This document shows positions 24,931-33,594 of a stretch of DNA of 36,068 nt, piece by piece. Under the pieces are notes generated by a model. That model had not been told where the DNA came from. It did not search any database and worked only from the letters and a program-made list of their open reading frames with translations. This DNA is from MVYY01 sp035369865 (GTDB lineage: Bacteria > Bacteroidota > Bacteroidia > Bacteroidales > Paludibacteraceae): the NCBI GenBank assembly GCA_035369865.1, contig DAOOVG010000007.1:1-36068 (forward strand), read 5' to 3'. Position numbers and translations under genes: made by a program. Every line of letters starts with the position of its first letter. The first letter of the stretch is position 1.

Positions 24931-27822
24931 ATGTCTTCATTTCTTTATCGCATAGCAGAAGTTTATTATTCTCAATATCAGGAAAAAATCAGTGAATTTA
25001 CTTTTGTTTTTCCAAATCGCCGAGCAGGAATTTTTTTCCAACATGATATTGCTGAAATAGCTCAAAAGCCTATTTTTTCTCCTGAAATACTTACTATTGA
25101 GGAATGTTTCGCTTCAGCTTCTTCAATACTTCCAGCAGATCAAATAAGTTTGATTTTTTTACTTTATCAAATTTATTGTGTCATCAGCAAATCAAACGAA
25201 AGTTTTGATACTTTTGTTTTCTGGGGCGAAATGTTACTCAACGATTTTGATGAAATTGATAAATATCTTGTTAATCCTCAACAATTATTTACCAATGTTA
25301 CTGAGCTGAAACAAATTGATCAACAATTCAAAACTTTTTCTGAAGAACAAATAAAAGCTATAAAACAATTTTGGAAAAATTTTATTCCTTTTCCTGCTGA
25401 AAAAGTTCAGGAAAATTTTGTTTCCCTCTGGAAAATTCTTTATCCTCTTTATAAAATATTTCGATCAGAATTGCTCAAAAAAAACGTAGCCACTGAAGGA
25501 ATAATATATCGTTTGGTAGCTGAAAAAATACTAAATGGAGAAACTATTCTTCAGTGGGAAAACAAACAGTTTGTTTTTATTGGTTTTAATGCTTTAAATG
25601 CGTGTGAAAAAACACTTTTTTCATATTTAAAAAAGAGAGAGCAAGCTGATTTTTACTGGGATTATGAAGCTGCTGAACTTCGTGATGAGGACAATCCTGC
25701 TTCTCATTTTTATAAGGAAAACATGCAAATGTTTCCTTCAAAATTTACACTGAATTCTCAACAGGGAACTTTATCAGATAAAAAAATTGAGTTAATAGCT
25801 GTTCCATCCTTGGTAGGACAAGCAAAGCAAACCTACGAATTGCTCGACAAACTTTACCCTTCCGATGCTTCGGACCACGAATGGATAAAAACTGCTGTCG
25901 TTTTGCCCAACGAAACTTTGCTAACGCCGTTACTTTATTCTTTGCCGCCACAGATAAAAAAAGTAAATGTTACAATGGGATTGCCATTAAACATCACACC
26001 AGTGCAAGGGCTTCTGGAACACATTTTTGAATTACAGCGACGAATGCGTATCACTGATAATCAATATTTATTTTATCATCAAACCGTTTCCAATCTTTTG
26101 AATCACCAATATATTACGTTACTTTGTGGTCGTGAGGCTCAAGAAATTCAAACTATTGTAATAGAAAATAATTTGATTTATGTTGATGCAGACGTATTTA
26201 AAAACGATGAACTGCTGGCAACCATCTTTACTCCTCAGGAAGACACGAAGAATTTTTTGACTTATTTGTTGCAGATTCTTGTTATCCTTCAGAAAAAATT
26301 TCAGCAAATTTCAGAAACTTCTCAAAGTTATCAGTTAGAGTATAATTTTACAAGTCAATATTATCTTACTCTTCGACGTTTGAACGAAGTAATCAAGGAA
26401 AATGCTTCTGCGATAGAGATGAGCTTGGATACTTTGATGCGTTTGATAGTTCAAATTACTGCTTCACTTACCATTCCATTTGTTGGTGAGCCATTGGAAG
26501 GCTTACAAATTATGGGCGTTTTGGAAACCAGAGGGTTAGATTTTGATAATTTAATTATTACCTCCTTTAATGAGGATTTTTTTCCTAAAAAAACCATACC
26601 CAATAGTTTTATTCCTTATAATTTGCGACGTGGTTTTGGTTTGCCTACCATTGAACATCAAGAAGCTATCTTTTCCTATAATTTTTACCGATTGATTCAT
26701 CATGCAAAACATATTTTTTTACTTTATGATTCACGTACAGAAGGACTTCAAAAAGGAGAAGTGAGTCGGTTTTTGCATCAATTGCAATATCATTACAAAG
26801 TTCCTTTTACTACCAAAAATGTTTTATACGATATTAGTTTTAAAAATTCACCTGTTTTACAAATTGAGAAAAATGCTTCTGTTCTTGAAAAATTGAAATC
26901 TTTCCTCAATAATCAGCCTGAGAATCGTGCTCTTTCGGCAAGTTCTATCAATACTTATATTGATTGTCCACTTCAATTTTATCTCACTTATGTAGAAGGA
27001 TTAAAAGAAGCTGACGAAGTAAAGGAAACTATTGAATATGACATGTTTGGGACATTGTTTCACAGTTCGATGGAATTTCTTTATCAGCCTTTTAAAAATA
27101 AGCTGGTCAATTCTTCTGATTTAGAAAAAATATTAAAAGATTCGGCACAAATCGAAATTGCTATTCAAAAAGCTTTTTCAGAAAAATATTTTAATAAAAA
27201 AGAAGATTATCAAAATATTAAATTGGAAGGTAATTATCTTTTGGTGGCAAATGTGCTTAAAAAATATATTATTCAATTATTGAAAATCGACAAATTTTAT
27301 ACTCCGTTTAAATATCTGGGCTCTGAAAAGGAATTTCATCTTGAATTTCCCCTACAAAACGGACAAGAAAAAGTAAACTTAAAAGGCATTATTGACAGAA
27401 TTGACGAAAAAGAAGGACGTTTAAGAATCATTGATTATAAAACAGGAAATGGCTCATTGACTTTTAAAAATATAGAAGAAGTTTTTGCTCACGAGGCAAA
27501 TAATCGTCCAAAATATATATTGCAAACTTTCTTGTATAGTATGTTGTATAAATACAAATCCAACACTTTATTACCAATACAGCCAGAAATATATTATATA
27601 AAAAATCTGTTTAAAAATGATTTTACTTCGCAATTGACTTTGAAACCCAATAAGGAGAAAACCATTATTATTGAAGATTTTAATTCTTACGAAGAAGAAT
27701 TTAAAACTTATTTAACTACTTGTTTGGAAGAAATTTTTAATCCAGCCATTCCTTTTTATCAAACTGTAAACAATAAACTTTGTCAATATTGCCCATATCA
27801 ATCTATTTGCGACAGACAGTAA
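24931..27822 (+). CDS. AddB-like PD-(D/E)XK nuclease of double-strand break repair
   Basis: Large protein resembling the AddB subunit of AddAB helicase-nucleases. The N-terminal helicase-like half is degenerate: its opening strand reads FVFPNRRAG and shows no Walker A GKT/S. Later blocks LQIMGVLETRGLDFDNLIIT and FFPKKTIPNSFIPYNLRR match UvrD-type motif regions. The C-terminal nuclease domain starts at ALSASSINTYIDCPLQFYL and holds GIIDRIDEKEGRLRIIDYKTG. Cysteines C679, C951, C954 and C960 (CX2CX5C at the end) reproduce the AddB iron-sulfur staple. The length of 963 fits the Bacteroidota form. AddA, often adjacent in this phylum, is not in the window. Confidence 0.85.
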   Translation: MSSFLYRIAEVYYSQYQEKISEFTFVFPNRRAGIFFQHDIAEIAQKPIFSPEILTIEECFASASSILPADQISLIFLLYQIYCVISKSNESFDTFVFWGEMLLNDFDEIDKYLVNPQQLFTNVTELKQIDQQFKTFSEEQIKAIKQFWKNFIPFPAEKVQENFVSLWKILYPLYKIFRSELLKKNVATEGIIYRLVAEKILNGETILQWENKQFVFIGFNALNACEKTLFSYLKKREQADFYWDYEAAELRDEDNPASHFYKENMQMFPSKFTLNSQQGTLSDKKIELIAVPSLVGQAKQTYELLDKLYPSDASDHEWIKTAVVLPNETLLTPLLYSLPPQIKKVNVTMGLPLNITPVQGLLEHIFELQRRMRITDNQYLFYHQTVSNLLNHQYITLLCGREAQEIQTIVIENNLIYVDADVFKNDELLATIFTPQEDTKNFLTYLLQILVILQKKFQQISETSQSYQLEYNFTSQYYLTLRRLNEVIKENASAIEMSLDTLMRLIVQITASLTIPFVGEPLEGLQIMGVLETRGLDFDNLIITSFNEDFFPKKTIPNSFIPYNLRRGFGLPTIEHQEAIFSYNFYRLIHHAKHIFLLYDSRTEGLQKGEVSRFLHQLQYHYKVPFTTKNVLYDISFKNSPVLQIEKNASVLEKLKSFLNNQPENRALSASSINTYIDCPLQFYLTYVEGLKEADEVKETIEYDMFGTLFHSSMEFLYQPFKNKLVNSSDLEKILKDSAQIEIAIQKAFSEKYFNKKEDYQNIKLEGNYLLVANVLKKYIIQLLKIDKFYTPFKYLGSEKEFHLEFPLQNGQEKVNLKGIIDRIDEKEGRLRIIDYKTGNGSLTFKNIEEVFAHEANNRPKYILQTFLYSMLYKYKSNTLLPIQPEIYYIKNLFKNDFTSQLTLKPNKEKTIIIEDFNSYEEEFKTYLTTCLEEIFNPAIPFYQTVNNKLCQYCPYQSICDRQ

Positions 27823-27861
27823 TAAGTATAGTAAATCTGAAACATACTTAAATTTATTTCA

Positions 27862-27869
27862 TAAATTTG
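27862..27869 (+). promoter_or_regulatory. Promoter -7 element for the CYTH gene
   Basis: TAAATTTG matches TAnnTTTG and lies 32 bp before the start codon. No -33 TTG at 19-bp spacing. Confidence 0.45.
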
Positions 27870-27901
27870 CATCATTATAATCAAGTTTTTCTGCTCTTGA
27901 A

Positions 27902-28387
27902 ATGGGAAAAGAAATTGAACGCAAATATTTGGTAAAAGGTGATTTCAAACCTTGGATTAAAAATAGTTATTCTATTATTCAGGGATATTTATGTTCTGTA
28001 CCAGAACGAACTGTTCGTATTCGTATCAAAAATCAAGAAAGGGGATTTATTACCATCAAGGGGAAAACAGAAAAAACTGGATTAAGTCGTTATGAATGGG
28101 AAAAAGAAATTTCTTTGCAAGATGCTCAGGATTTGCTTCAGCTATGTGAGCCAGGGATTATTGAAAAAACTCGTTACGAAGTAATTTTTAATGGTCAACG
28201 TTTTGAAGTTGATGAATTTCATGGAGAAAATGAAGGACTTATCATTGCAGAAATAGAATTGGAAAGTGAAAACACTCCTATTCAAAAACCCGATTGGTTA
28301 GGCAAAGAAGTAACAGGAGACGAAAGATTTTATAATGCCCAGTTAAGAAAAAATCCTTACCAAAGCTGGGAGAATAAAGATTTTTAA
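27902..28387 (+). CDS. CYTH-domain protein (putative inorganic triphosphatase)
   Basis: Single CYTH domain of 161 residues. The signature ExExK opens the protein (E4, E6, K8 in KEIERKYLV). Alternating charged strands (TVRIRIK, FITIKGK, RYEWEKEI, FEVDEFHGE, IIAEIELES) form the triphosphate tunnel. Characterised short bacterial relatives hydrolyse tripolyphosphate or thiamine triphosphate with a divalent metal; class IV adenylate cyclases share the fold. The substrate is inferred, the fold is clear. Likely followed in the same transcript by the esterase gene. Confidence 0.88.
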   Translation: MGKEIERKYLVKGDFKPWIKNSYSIIQGYLCSVPERTVRIRIKNQERGFITIKGKTEKTGLSRYEWEKEISLQDAQDLLQLCEPGIIEKTRYEVIFNGQRFEVDEFHGENEGLIIAEIELESENTPIQKPDWLGKEVTGDERFYNAQLRKNPYQSWENKDF

Positions 28388-28443
28388 GTAAGTAAGGTTT
28401 ATTATATTATGATTTTTACTAACATTTAATAAAAACTTTTTGT

Positions 28444-29211
28444 ATGATGAAAAAACTTTTCTTTTTAATGGTTTCTTGTCTGATTTTTATTTCCTTATCA
28501 GCTCAAAATGAATTATTTCTGAAAAAAGAATTTATTTATAAAGGTGATACGTTGCCTTATCGTATTTTATTTCCAGAAAACTATGACAAAACTAAATCCT
28601 ATCCTTTGGTTCTTTTCTTACACGGAGCTGGCGAACGAGGAAAAGATAATGAAAAACAGCTTGTTCATGGATCTTCACTTTTTACTGATCCCCAAAACAG
28701 AGAAAATTACCCTGCAATAGTTGTTTTTCCCCAATGTCCTGAAAATGATTTTTGGGCACCTGTTCATCGGGAAGGAAAAGATTTTGTTTTTTTAAATACC
28801 AAAAAGCCAACATCTTCTATGCAGCTTGTTATCCGTCTTCTGAATAAAATCACAAAAGAAGAAGCTGTGGATAAGAACCGAATATATGTGTTGGGGCTTT
28901 CGATGGGAGGAATGGGAACTTTTGATTTAATTTGTAGGCAGCCTAAAAAGTTTGCAGCAGCTATTCCTATTTGTGGAGGAGTGAGTTTAGAACGACTTAA
29001 AAAAGTTCGTCATATGCCAATCCGTATTTATCATGGTGGCAGCGATGATGTTGTTTCACCAGAACATTCACGAAATGCTTTTATTGAGCTGAAAGCCAAT
29101 GGCTCTCAAAAAGTAGAATATATTGAATTCCCGGGTGTAGGACATAATAGTTGGAAAAATGCTTTTGCACAACCAGATTTTTTAAGTTGGCTATTCAAAC
29201 AACATAAATAA
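28444..29211 (+). CDS. Secreted alpha/beta-hydrolase (phospholipase/carboxylesterase-like)
   Basis: A signal peptide is visible at residues 1-20 (FFLMVSCLIFISLSA, cleavage before QNE), so the enzyme is exported to the periplasm or surface. The catalytic Ser is S153 in GLSMGGMGTF. Acid D201 or D202 lies in GGSDDVVSP and H234 in GVGHNSW. The oxyanion strand is LVLFLHGAGERG. This matches the single-domain esterases related to PHB-depolymerase/feruloyl-esterase and prolyl-oligopeptidase-like phospholipases found attached to Bacteroidota glycan degradation. Its substrate cannot be assigned. It has no sorting tail. Confidence 0.85.
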   Translation: MMKKLFFLMVSCLIFISLSAQNELFLKKEFIYKGDTLPYRILFPENYDKTKSYPLVLFLHGAGERGKDNEKQLVHGSSLFTDPQNRENYPAIVVFPQCPENDFWAPVHREGKDFVFLNTKKPTSSMQLVIRLLNKITKEEAVDKNRIYVLGLSMGGMGTFDLICRQPKKFAAAIPICGGVSLERLKKVRHMPIRIYHGGSDDVVSPEHSRNAFIELKANGSQKVEYIEFPGVGHNSWKNAFAQPDFLSWLFKQHK

Positions 29212-29308
29212 CATTGAAATTGAATGGTTTAGTTTGTCATCTTGTTAAATAACTCTTACCAAAAAAGCAATATTGCCACAATTATCATCTTGATTTATAA
29301 AATTTGAC

Positions 29309-29316
29309 TAATTTTG
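29309..29316 (+). promoter_or_regulatory. Promoter -7 element for the ferredoxin oxidoreductase operon
   Basis: TAATTTTG matches TAnnTTTG. A TTG occurs 16 bp upstream rather than 19. The 5' leader would be about 90 nt and contains an 8-codon ORF (29327-29353). Confidence 0.45.
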
Positions 29317-29410
29317 CAACGAAAAAATGATGAGTATTAAAAGTTCATTTTAAAAACAGAAAAACTTTAGAATATATCATTAGAAAATTAAAAGATTAAA
29401 CGATCCAAAA

Positions 29411-29638
29411 ATGGCAAAAATTAAAGGTGCTGTTGTAATAGACATTGAACGGTGTAAAGGATGCAATTTATGCATAGTTGCTTGTCCTCCTCGATGCCTG
29501 TCTTTATCAAAAGAAGCAAATTCAAAAGGATATAATTTTTCTCAACTAACTAATCCTGAAGCATGCGTGGGTTGTGTAGCATGTGCTTACGTTTGCCCCG
29601 ATGCCTGCATCACTGTATATAAAATGAAAGTTCAATAA
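29411..29638 (+). CDS. 2-oxoacid:ferredoxin oxidoreductase, ferredoxin-like delta subunit
   Basis: Small 75-residue 2x[4Fe-4S] protein, the electron-transfer subunit of the complex. It has two CX2CX2CX3C sets: C15, C18, C21, C25 (CKGCNLCIVACP) and C52, C55, C58, C62 (CVGCVACAYVCP). It is the first gene of a four-gene operon in delta-alpha-beta-gamma order, 27 bases before the alpha subunit. The linked subunits identify it; on its own it could be called any bacterial-type ferredoxin. Confidence 0.93.
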   Translation: MAKIKGAVVIDIERCKGCNLCIVACPPRCLSLSKEANSKGYNFSQLTNPEACVGCVACAYVCPDACITVYKMKVQ

Positions 29639-29665
29639 TTTTTTAAAAAGGTTAGATAATAAAAA

Positions 29666-30769
29666 ATGGATAATAAAGTCAAACAAAATAATGAAGAAGT
29701 TCTGCTAATGAAAGGCAATGAGGCACTTGCTCATGCTGCTGTACGTTGTGGCTGCGATGCTTATTTTGGATATCCTATCACTCCTCAATCCGAAGTTATG
29801 GAAACGCTCATGGAACTTAAACCATGGGAAACGACAGGGATGGTAGTTTTACAAGCTGAAAGTGAAGTTGCAGTTATTAATATGGTATATGGAGCTGCTG
29901 GTTGCGGAAAGAAAGCCATGACTTCTTCTTCAAGTCCTGGAGTAAGCCTTATGCAAGAGGGAATTTCATACATGACATCTGCTGAATTACCTTGCGTGAT
30001 AGTTAATGTAATGCGTGGTGGACCAGGATTAGGAACCATTCAACCAAGTCAAGGTGATTATTTTCAGGCGGTAAAAGGTGGAGGGCATGGCGATTATAAA
30101 CTGATTACATTAGCCCCAGCTTCTGTGCAGGAAATGGCTGATTTTATTGGTTTAGCGTTTGATCTTGCTTTTCAATATCGTACTCCTGTCATGATGCTTG
30201 CCGATGGAATTATTGGACAAATGATGGAAAAAGTAGTTTTGCCACCATTCAAGCCACGTCGTACTGAAGCTGAAATCAGGGAAAAATATCCATGGGCAAC
30301 GTTAGGTAAAACCCCAGACCGCAAACCTAACATTATTACTTCGCTGGAACTTCAATCTGAACTAATGGAGGACATTAATCTTCGTCTTCAAAGCCGCTAC
30401 CGCGAAATAGAAAAGAACGAAGTACGCTATGAAGAAATGAAAACCAACGATGCAGAATATTTGATGGTAGCTTTTGGAACATGTGCTCGCGTTTGCCAGA
30501 AAGTTGTGGAAATGGCACGAGCTGAAGGAATTAAAGCTGGTTTATTGCGACCCATTACTTTGTATCCTTTCCCAACTGATATTATTAATAATTTTTCCAA
30601 CTCTTTGAAAGCTATCTTAACAGTAGAAATGAATGCCGGACAAATGGTAGAAGATGTGCGTTTGGCGGTCAATGGACGTATTCCTGTTAACTTTTACGGT
30701 AGAATGGGGGGAATTGTTCCTTCTCCTGATGAAGTGTTGGACCAGTTAAAAAAAATGATGTTACCTTAA
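29666..30769 (+). CDS. 2-oxoacid:ferredoxin oxidoreductase, alpha subunit (VorB/KorA-like)
   Basis: Alpha subunit (367 residues) with the pyrimidine-binding thiamine domain (CDAYFGYPITPQSEVMETL near residues 31-49) and the transketolase C-terminal domain (LRPITLYPFPTD). The complex oxidatively decarboxylates a 2-oxoacid to acyl-CoA and reduces ferredoxin, or runs in reverse. Bacteroidota homologues are usually named 3-methyl-2-oxobutanoate dehydrogenase VorB or 2-oxoglutarate synthase KorA. Neither substrate can be chosen from sequence. The presence of an ilv operon elsewhere in the window makes branched-chain 2-oxoacids plausible but proves nothing. Confidence 0.9.
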   Translation: MDNKVKQNNEEVLLMKGNEALAHAAVRCGCDAYFGYPITPQSEVMETLMELKPWETTGMVVLQAESEVAVINMVYGAAGCGKKAMTSSSSPGVSLMQEGISYMTSAELPCVIVNVMRGGPGLGTIQPSQGDYFQAVKGGGHGDYKLITLAPASVQEMADFIGLAFDLAFQYRTPVMMLADGIIGQMMEKVVLPPFKPRRTEAEIREKYPWATLGKTPDRKPNIITSLELQSELMEDINLRLQSRYREIEKNEVRYEEMKTNDAEYLMVAFGTCARVCQKVVEMARAEGIKAGLLRPITLYPFPTDIINNFSNSLKAILTVEMNAGQMVEDVRLAVNGRIPVNFYGRMGGIVPSPDEVLDQLKKMMLP

Positions 30770-30825
30770 ACTGCAAGCAGTCAATAAAAAATTTTTATTA
30801 AGTTGTAAATTAATTATAGTATAAA

Positions 30826-31587
30826 ATGACAATAAATGAGATAATCAAGCCAGAAAATTTGGTATATCAAAAACCAAAAGTTTTGAATGATACTCCGATG
30901 CACTACTGCCCTGGCTGTAGTCATGGCGTAGTACATAGACTGATTGCTGAAGTAATTGAAGAAATGGACATTCAAGATAAAACCATTGGAATTGCTCCTG
31001 TAGGTTGTGCCGTATTTGCTTATAATTATCTTGATATTGATTGGCAACAAGCAGCTCATGGTCGTGCACCAGCAGTGGCAACAGCTATTAAAAGATTACT
31101 CCCTGACCGTTATGTGTTTACCTATCAAGGAGATGGTGATTTAGCAGCCATTGGTACAGCAGAAACAATCCATGCATGCAATCGTGGAGAAAATATTGTA
31201 ATTATTTTTATTAATAACGCTATTTATGGTATGACAGGTGGACAAATGGCACCAACAACCCTTGAAGGAATGGTGACTTCTACCACACCTTATGGACGGA
31301 ATATTGCTTTAAATGGTTATCCATTGAACATTACTAATTTATTAGCTCAATTACCTGGAACATGTTACGTAACCCGTCAAAGTGTCCATACTGTAGCTAC
31401 TGTTCGAAAAACAAAAAAAGCTATTCAAAAAGCTTTTGAAAATTCTATGATGAACAAGGGAACATCTGTTGTTGAAGTTGTTTCTACTTGTAATTCAGGA
31501 TGGAAAATGACACCTGAACAGGCAAATGAATGGATGGAGAAAAATATGTTTCCTGAATATCCACTGGGGGATTTGAAAAATATTTAA
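30826..31587 (+). CDS. 2-oxoacid:ferredoxin oxidoreductase, beta subunit (TPP-binding)
   Basis: Beta subunit of 253 residues that binds the thiamine diphosphate pyrophosphate. The motif GDGDLAAIGTAETIHACNRG is followed by IFINNAIYGMTGGQMAPTT, and HYCPGCSHGVVHR supplies the conserved Cys/His near the N-terminus. The order and spacing (56 bases after alpha, 72 before gamma) mark it as part of the same operon. It belongs to the short KorB/VorA type without a fused ferredoxin. Confidence 0.93.
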   Translation: MTINEIIKPENLVYQKPKVLNDTPMHYCPGCSHGVVHRLIAEVIEEMDIQDKTIGIAPVGCAVFAYNYLDIDWQQAAHGRAPAVATAIKRLLPDRYVFTYQGDGDLAAIGTAETIHACNRGENIVIIFINNAIYGMTGGQMAPTTLEGMVTSTTPYGRNIALNGYPLNITNLLAQLPGTCYVTRQSVHTVATVRKTKKAIQKAFENSMMNKGTSVVEVVSTCNSGWKMTPEQANEWMEKNMFPEYPLGDLKNI

Positions 31588-31659
31588 ATTTTCAATTCAA
31601 AAAATAAACTAAATAATTGAAAGTGATAAAGTAATACTTTCATTGCTAACATTTAAATT

Positions 31660-32214
31660 ATGAAAGAAGAAATAATAATTTCTGGTTTTGGAGGACAAGG
31701 GGTTCTTTCAATGGGTAAAATATTAGCTTATTCTGGTTTGATGCAAGGTATGGAAGTGAGTTGGATGCCTTCTTATGGACCCGAACAACGTGGAGGAACA
31801 GCCAATGTAACAGTGATTTTGAGTGATGAAAAAATCAGTTCTCCTGTGCTCAATTCATACGATACTGCTATTATTTTAAATCAACCTTCTCTGGAAAAAT
31901 TTGAAAATAAAGTTAAGCCCGGTGGAATCCTTATTTACGATGGCAACAATTTTCATAAATTCCCTACCAGAAAAGACATCAACATTTATCGCATTGATGC
32001 TATTGAATATGCTTACGCTCACGATATGGCTAAAACATTAAATATGATTATTTTAGGTGGTTATTTAAAAATACACCCCATTGTAAAAATGGAAAATGTT
32101 CTCAAAGGTTTGGAAAAATCACTGCCTGAACGTTATCATCATTTAATTCCTTTGAATGAAAAAGCTATCCAAACAGGAATGAAAATCATTCAATTGGAGC
32201 ATAAAATTGAATAA
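31660..32214 (+). CDS. 2-oxoacid:ferredoxin oxidoreductase, gamma subunit
   Basis: Gamma subunit of 184 residues, the CoA-interacting catalytic domain. It opens with EIIISGFGGQGVLSMGKIL, followed by MPSYGPEQRGGTANVTVILS and VKPGGILIYDGN, all hallmark blocks of the KorC/VorC/PorG family. It completes the four-subunit complex and is followed 29 bases later by an intrinsic terminator. Confidence 0.92.
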   Translation: MKEEIIISGFGGQGVLSMGKILAYSGLMQGMEVSWMPSYGPEQRGGTANVTVILSDEKISSPVLNSYDTAIILNQPSLEKFENKVKPGGILIYDGNNFHKFPTRKDINIYRIDAIEYAYAHDMAKTLNMIILGGYLKIHPIVKMENVLKGLEKSLPERYHHLIPLNEKAIQTGMKIIQLEHKIE

Positions 32215-32243
32215 AAAGTTGATTTTTGATAAAGTTTCCTTAT

Positions 32244-32276
32244 CGCCGATAATTCCCCATGAGTCGGCGTTTTTTT
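32244..32276 (+). terminator. Intrinsic terminator of the ferredoxin oxidoreductase operon
   Basis: A 6-bp GC-rich stem CGCCGA (32244-32249) / TCGGCG (32264-32269) with a 14-nt loop is followed by seven T residues (32270-32276), 29 bases after the gamma-subunit stop. Confidence 0.85.
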
Positions 32277-32420
32277 AGGTATATAGCTTAAAAAAACAGG
32301 CTCAAAATTTTGCTCGGTACCTTTAATTTATTTATTTTTTCTATTTATATATCAATCATTTATGCACCTAACCAATTAATTGTTTCTGTATAAATTTGGG
32401 AAAGGAAATCTAATCGAAAT

Positions 32421-32449
32421 AAAAGAGTGCCTTGTGGACACTCTTTTTT
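32421..32449 (-). terminator. Bidirectional-looking terminator hairpin
   Basis: Perfect 9-bp stem AAAAGAGTG (32421-32429) / CACTCTTTT (32439-32447), 9-nt loop, flanked by T on the plus side and A/T on the minus side. It lies 27 bases past the stop of the minus-strand gene at 32476-33006 and probably ends that transcript. Confidence 0.7.
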
Positions 32450-32475
32450 GAAAAATAAAAAATTAATATAAATTT

Positions 32476-33006
32476 CTATTTCAACTTAAATGTTTCTATT
32501 AGAATTTTTGCTTCTTCGGGTGTATGCTTCATAACTGGAGTTACATTTACATATTCATAAGGAATAAAGGTAACTACTTGAGAAAAACATGCTTCTCCAT
32601 CAGCAGTAGTGAATACCCTAAGTTTAAGTCCATCTTGGACAGCTAACTTCAAACTTTTAAGTTCATTCAAATTTTTATTTTGCATGATTCTCACTAATTT
32701 ATCTCTTTCTTTCGGATCAAAATAAATTTCATGGGGTTTTAATTTTTTATGTGTTTGAATAGAAATATAATAGGTTTTTCGAAATAGTAGAACAAAAATT
32801 CCCACAATAGCAAAGATACTACCTATCATTATCAATAAATAAAGCATGGAAGTACCTTCCAAACTTTTGATAGAAACACTTAGTAATACCAAAATTAACC
32901 CTACAACTATTAAAAGGGTTCCAACCAACGGTGATTGCTTGGATTTTATGACCTCATCTTTATAAAGAGAATCAAAACTTTCTTCAATTGTTAAATTTGT
33001 ATCCAT
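32476..33006 (-). CDS. Hypothetical two-helix membrane protein
   Basis: I do not recognise the family. The 176-residue protein has a polar N-terminus (1-26), two transmembrane helices at about 27-46 (LVGTLLIVVGLILVLLSVSI) and 54-75 (MLYLLIMIGSIFAIVGIFVL), and a soluble C-terminal domain of about 100 residues. That domain is rich in Lys and Glu and contains GLKLRVFTTADGEACFSQVV and a final PEEAKILIETF helix. It looks like a genuine, well-formed gene with its own terminator. It may share a transcript with trpS and the small gene upstream. No function is assigned. Confidence 0.8.
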   Translation of the reverse strand: MDTNLTIEESFDSLYKDEVIKSKQSPLVGTLLIVVGLILVLLSVSIKSLEGTSMLYLLIMIGSIFAIVGIFVLLFRKTYYISIQTHKKLKPHEIYFDPKERDKLVRIMQNKNLNELKSLKLAVQDGLKLRVFTTADGEACFSQVVTFIPYEYVNVTPVMKHTPEEAKILIETFKLK

Positions 33007-33026
33007 GATTATATAATTCTTTTAAG

Positions 33027-33047
33027 TAAGTATTTTTCAGATACTTA
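33027..33047. other. Hairpin in the leader of the hypothetical membrane protein
   Basis: TAAGTAT (33027-33033) / ATACTTA (33041-33047) with a 7-nt loop, about 20 bases upstream of the minus-strand start at 33006. No T-run follows on either strand, so it is not a convincing terminator. Confidence 0.35.
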
Positions 33048-33148
33048 TTAATTGATTTTTTAAATAAATTAAAATAAAAATAATTTAAAAAAATTAGGAA
33101 ATCTAATTAATTAAACGTTAGGAAAGAATTAAATAAAAAATGGAAAAA

Positions 33149-33541
33149 TCAAATCAGTAATTTACGAAGTTGGAAAAGATAATATCCCCATAGGGCTTGA
33201 TAAGAAAAAAAATAATCTGAAACTTTATGAAGAAAAAAATATTGCTCCTTCACCAATAAAATTGAATAACGAATTTTGAAGAAATGCAATCTTTCTAAAA
33301 CTCTGCAAAACGTAAATGAAGAAGGAGGCGAAATTCGAATTTCTTCATTAGCAGGAACATTTAAAGGAAAGTTAGTGATGGAAAACCAATATTGTTGGGA
33401 TGGAATAGAATTTTGCTCTTTTCCCTGGTGATGGCTTATTTCAGTAATTTTTAAATTTTCGGTGATGAGATAACCATTTACTAAAATAAGTCCTGTTAAA
33501 AGAACAATTGTTAATAATCCATGTGAGAAAAAATTTTTCAT
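33149..33541 (-). CDS. Hypothetical small exported or membrane protein
   Basis: A 130-residue frame of unrecognised family, starting 53 bases after trpS. Residues 8-26 are hydrophobic (LLTIVLLTGLILVNGYLIT) and could be a signal anchor. The middle has a Pro/Ser-rich stretch (SIPSQQYWFSITNFPLNVP, then ISPPSS). The C-terminal 50 residues are rich in aromatic and basic residues (YFFLHKVSDYFFSYQALWGY). It may be real and co-transcribed with trpS. Alternatively the second half may be out of frame with an older gene. Confidence is moderate to low. Confidence 0.45.
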   Translation of the reverse strand: MKNFFSHGLLTIVLLTGLILVNGYLITENLKITEISHHQGKEQNSIPSQQYWFSITNFPLNVPANEEIRISPPSSFTFCRVLERLHFFKIRYSILLVKEQYFFLHKVSDYFFSYQALWGYYLFQLRKLLI

Positions 33542-33594
33542 AATTTTATAGAAATCAGATTTTTCTCAATTTTCCATTAAAAGTATAATTTTAT

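Noticed and set aside
29268..29279. 12-base match GTGGCAATATTG shared with 5744-5755, suggesting repeated element ends
   Set aside because: Dozens of 12-base matches are expected by chance in a window this size, and flanking sequence does not match.
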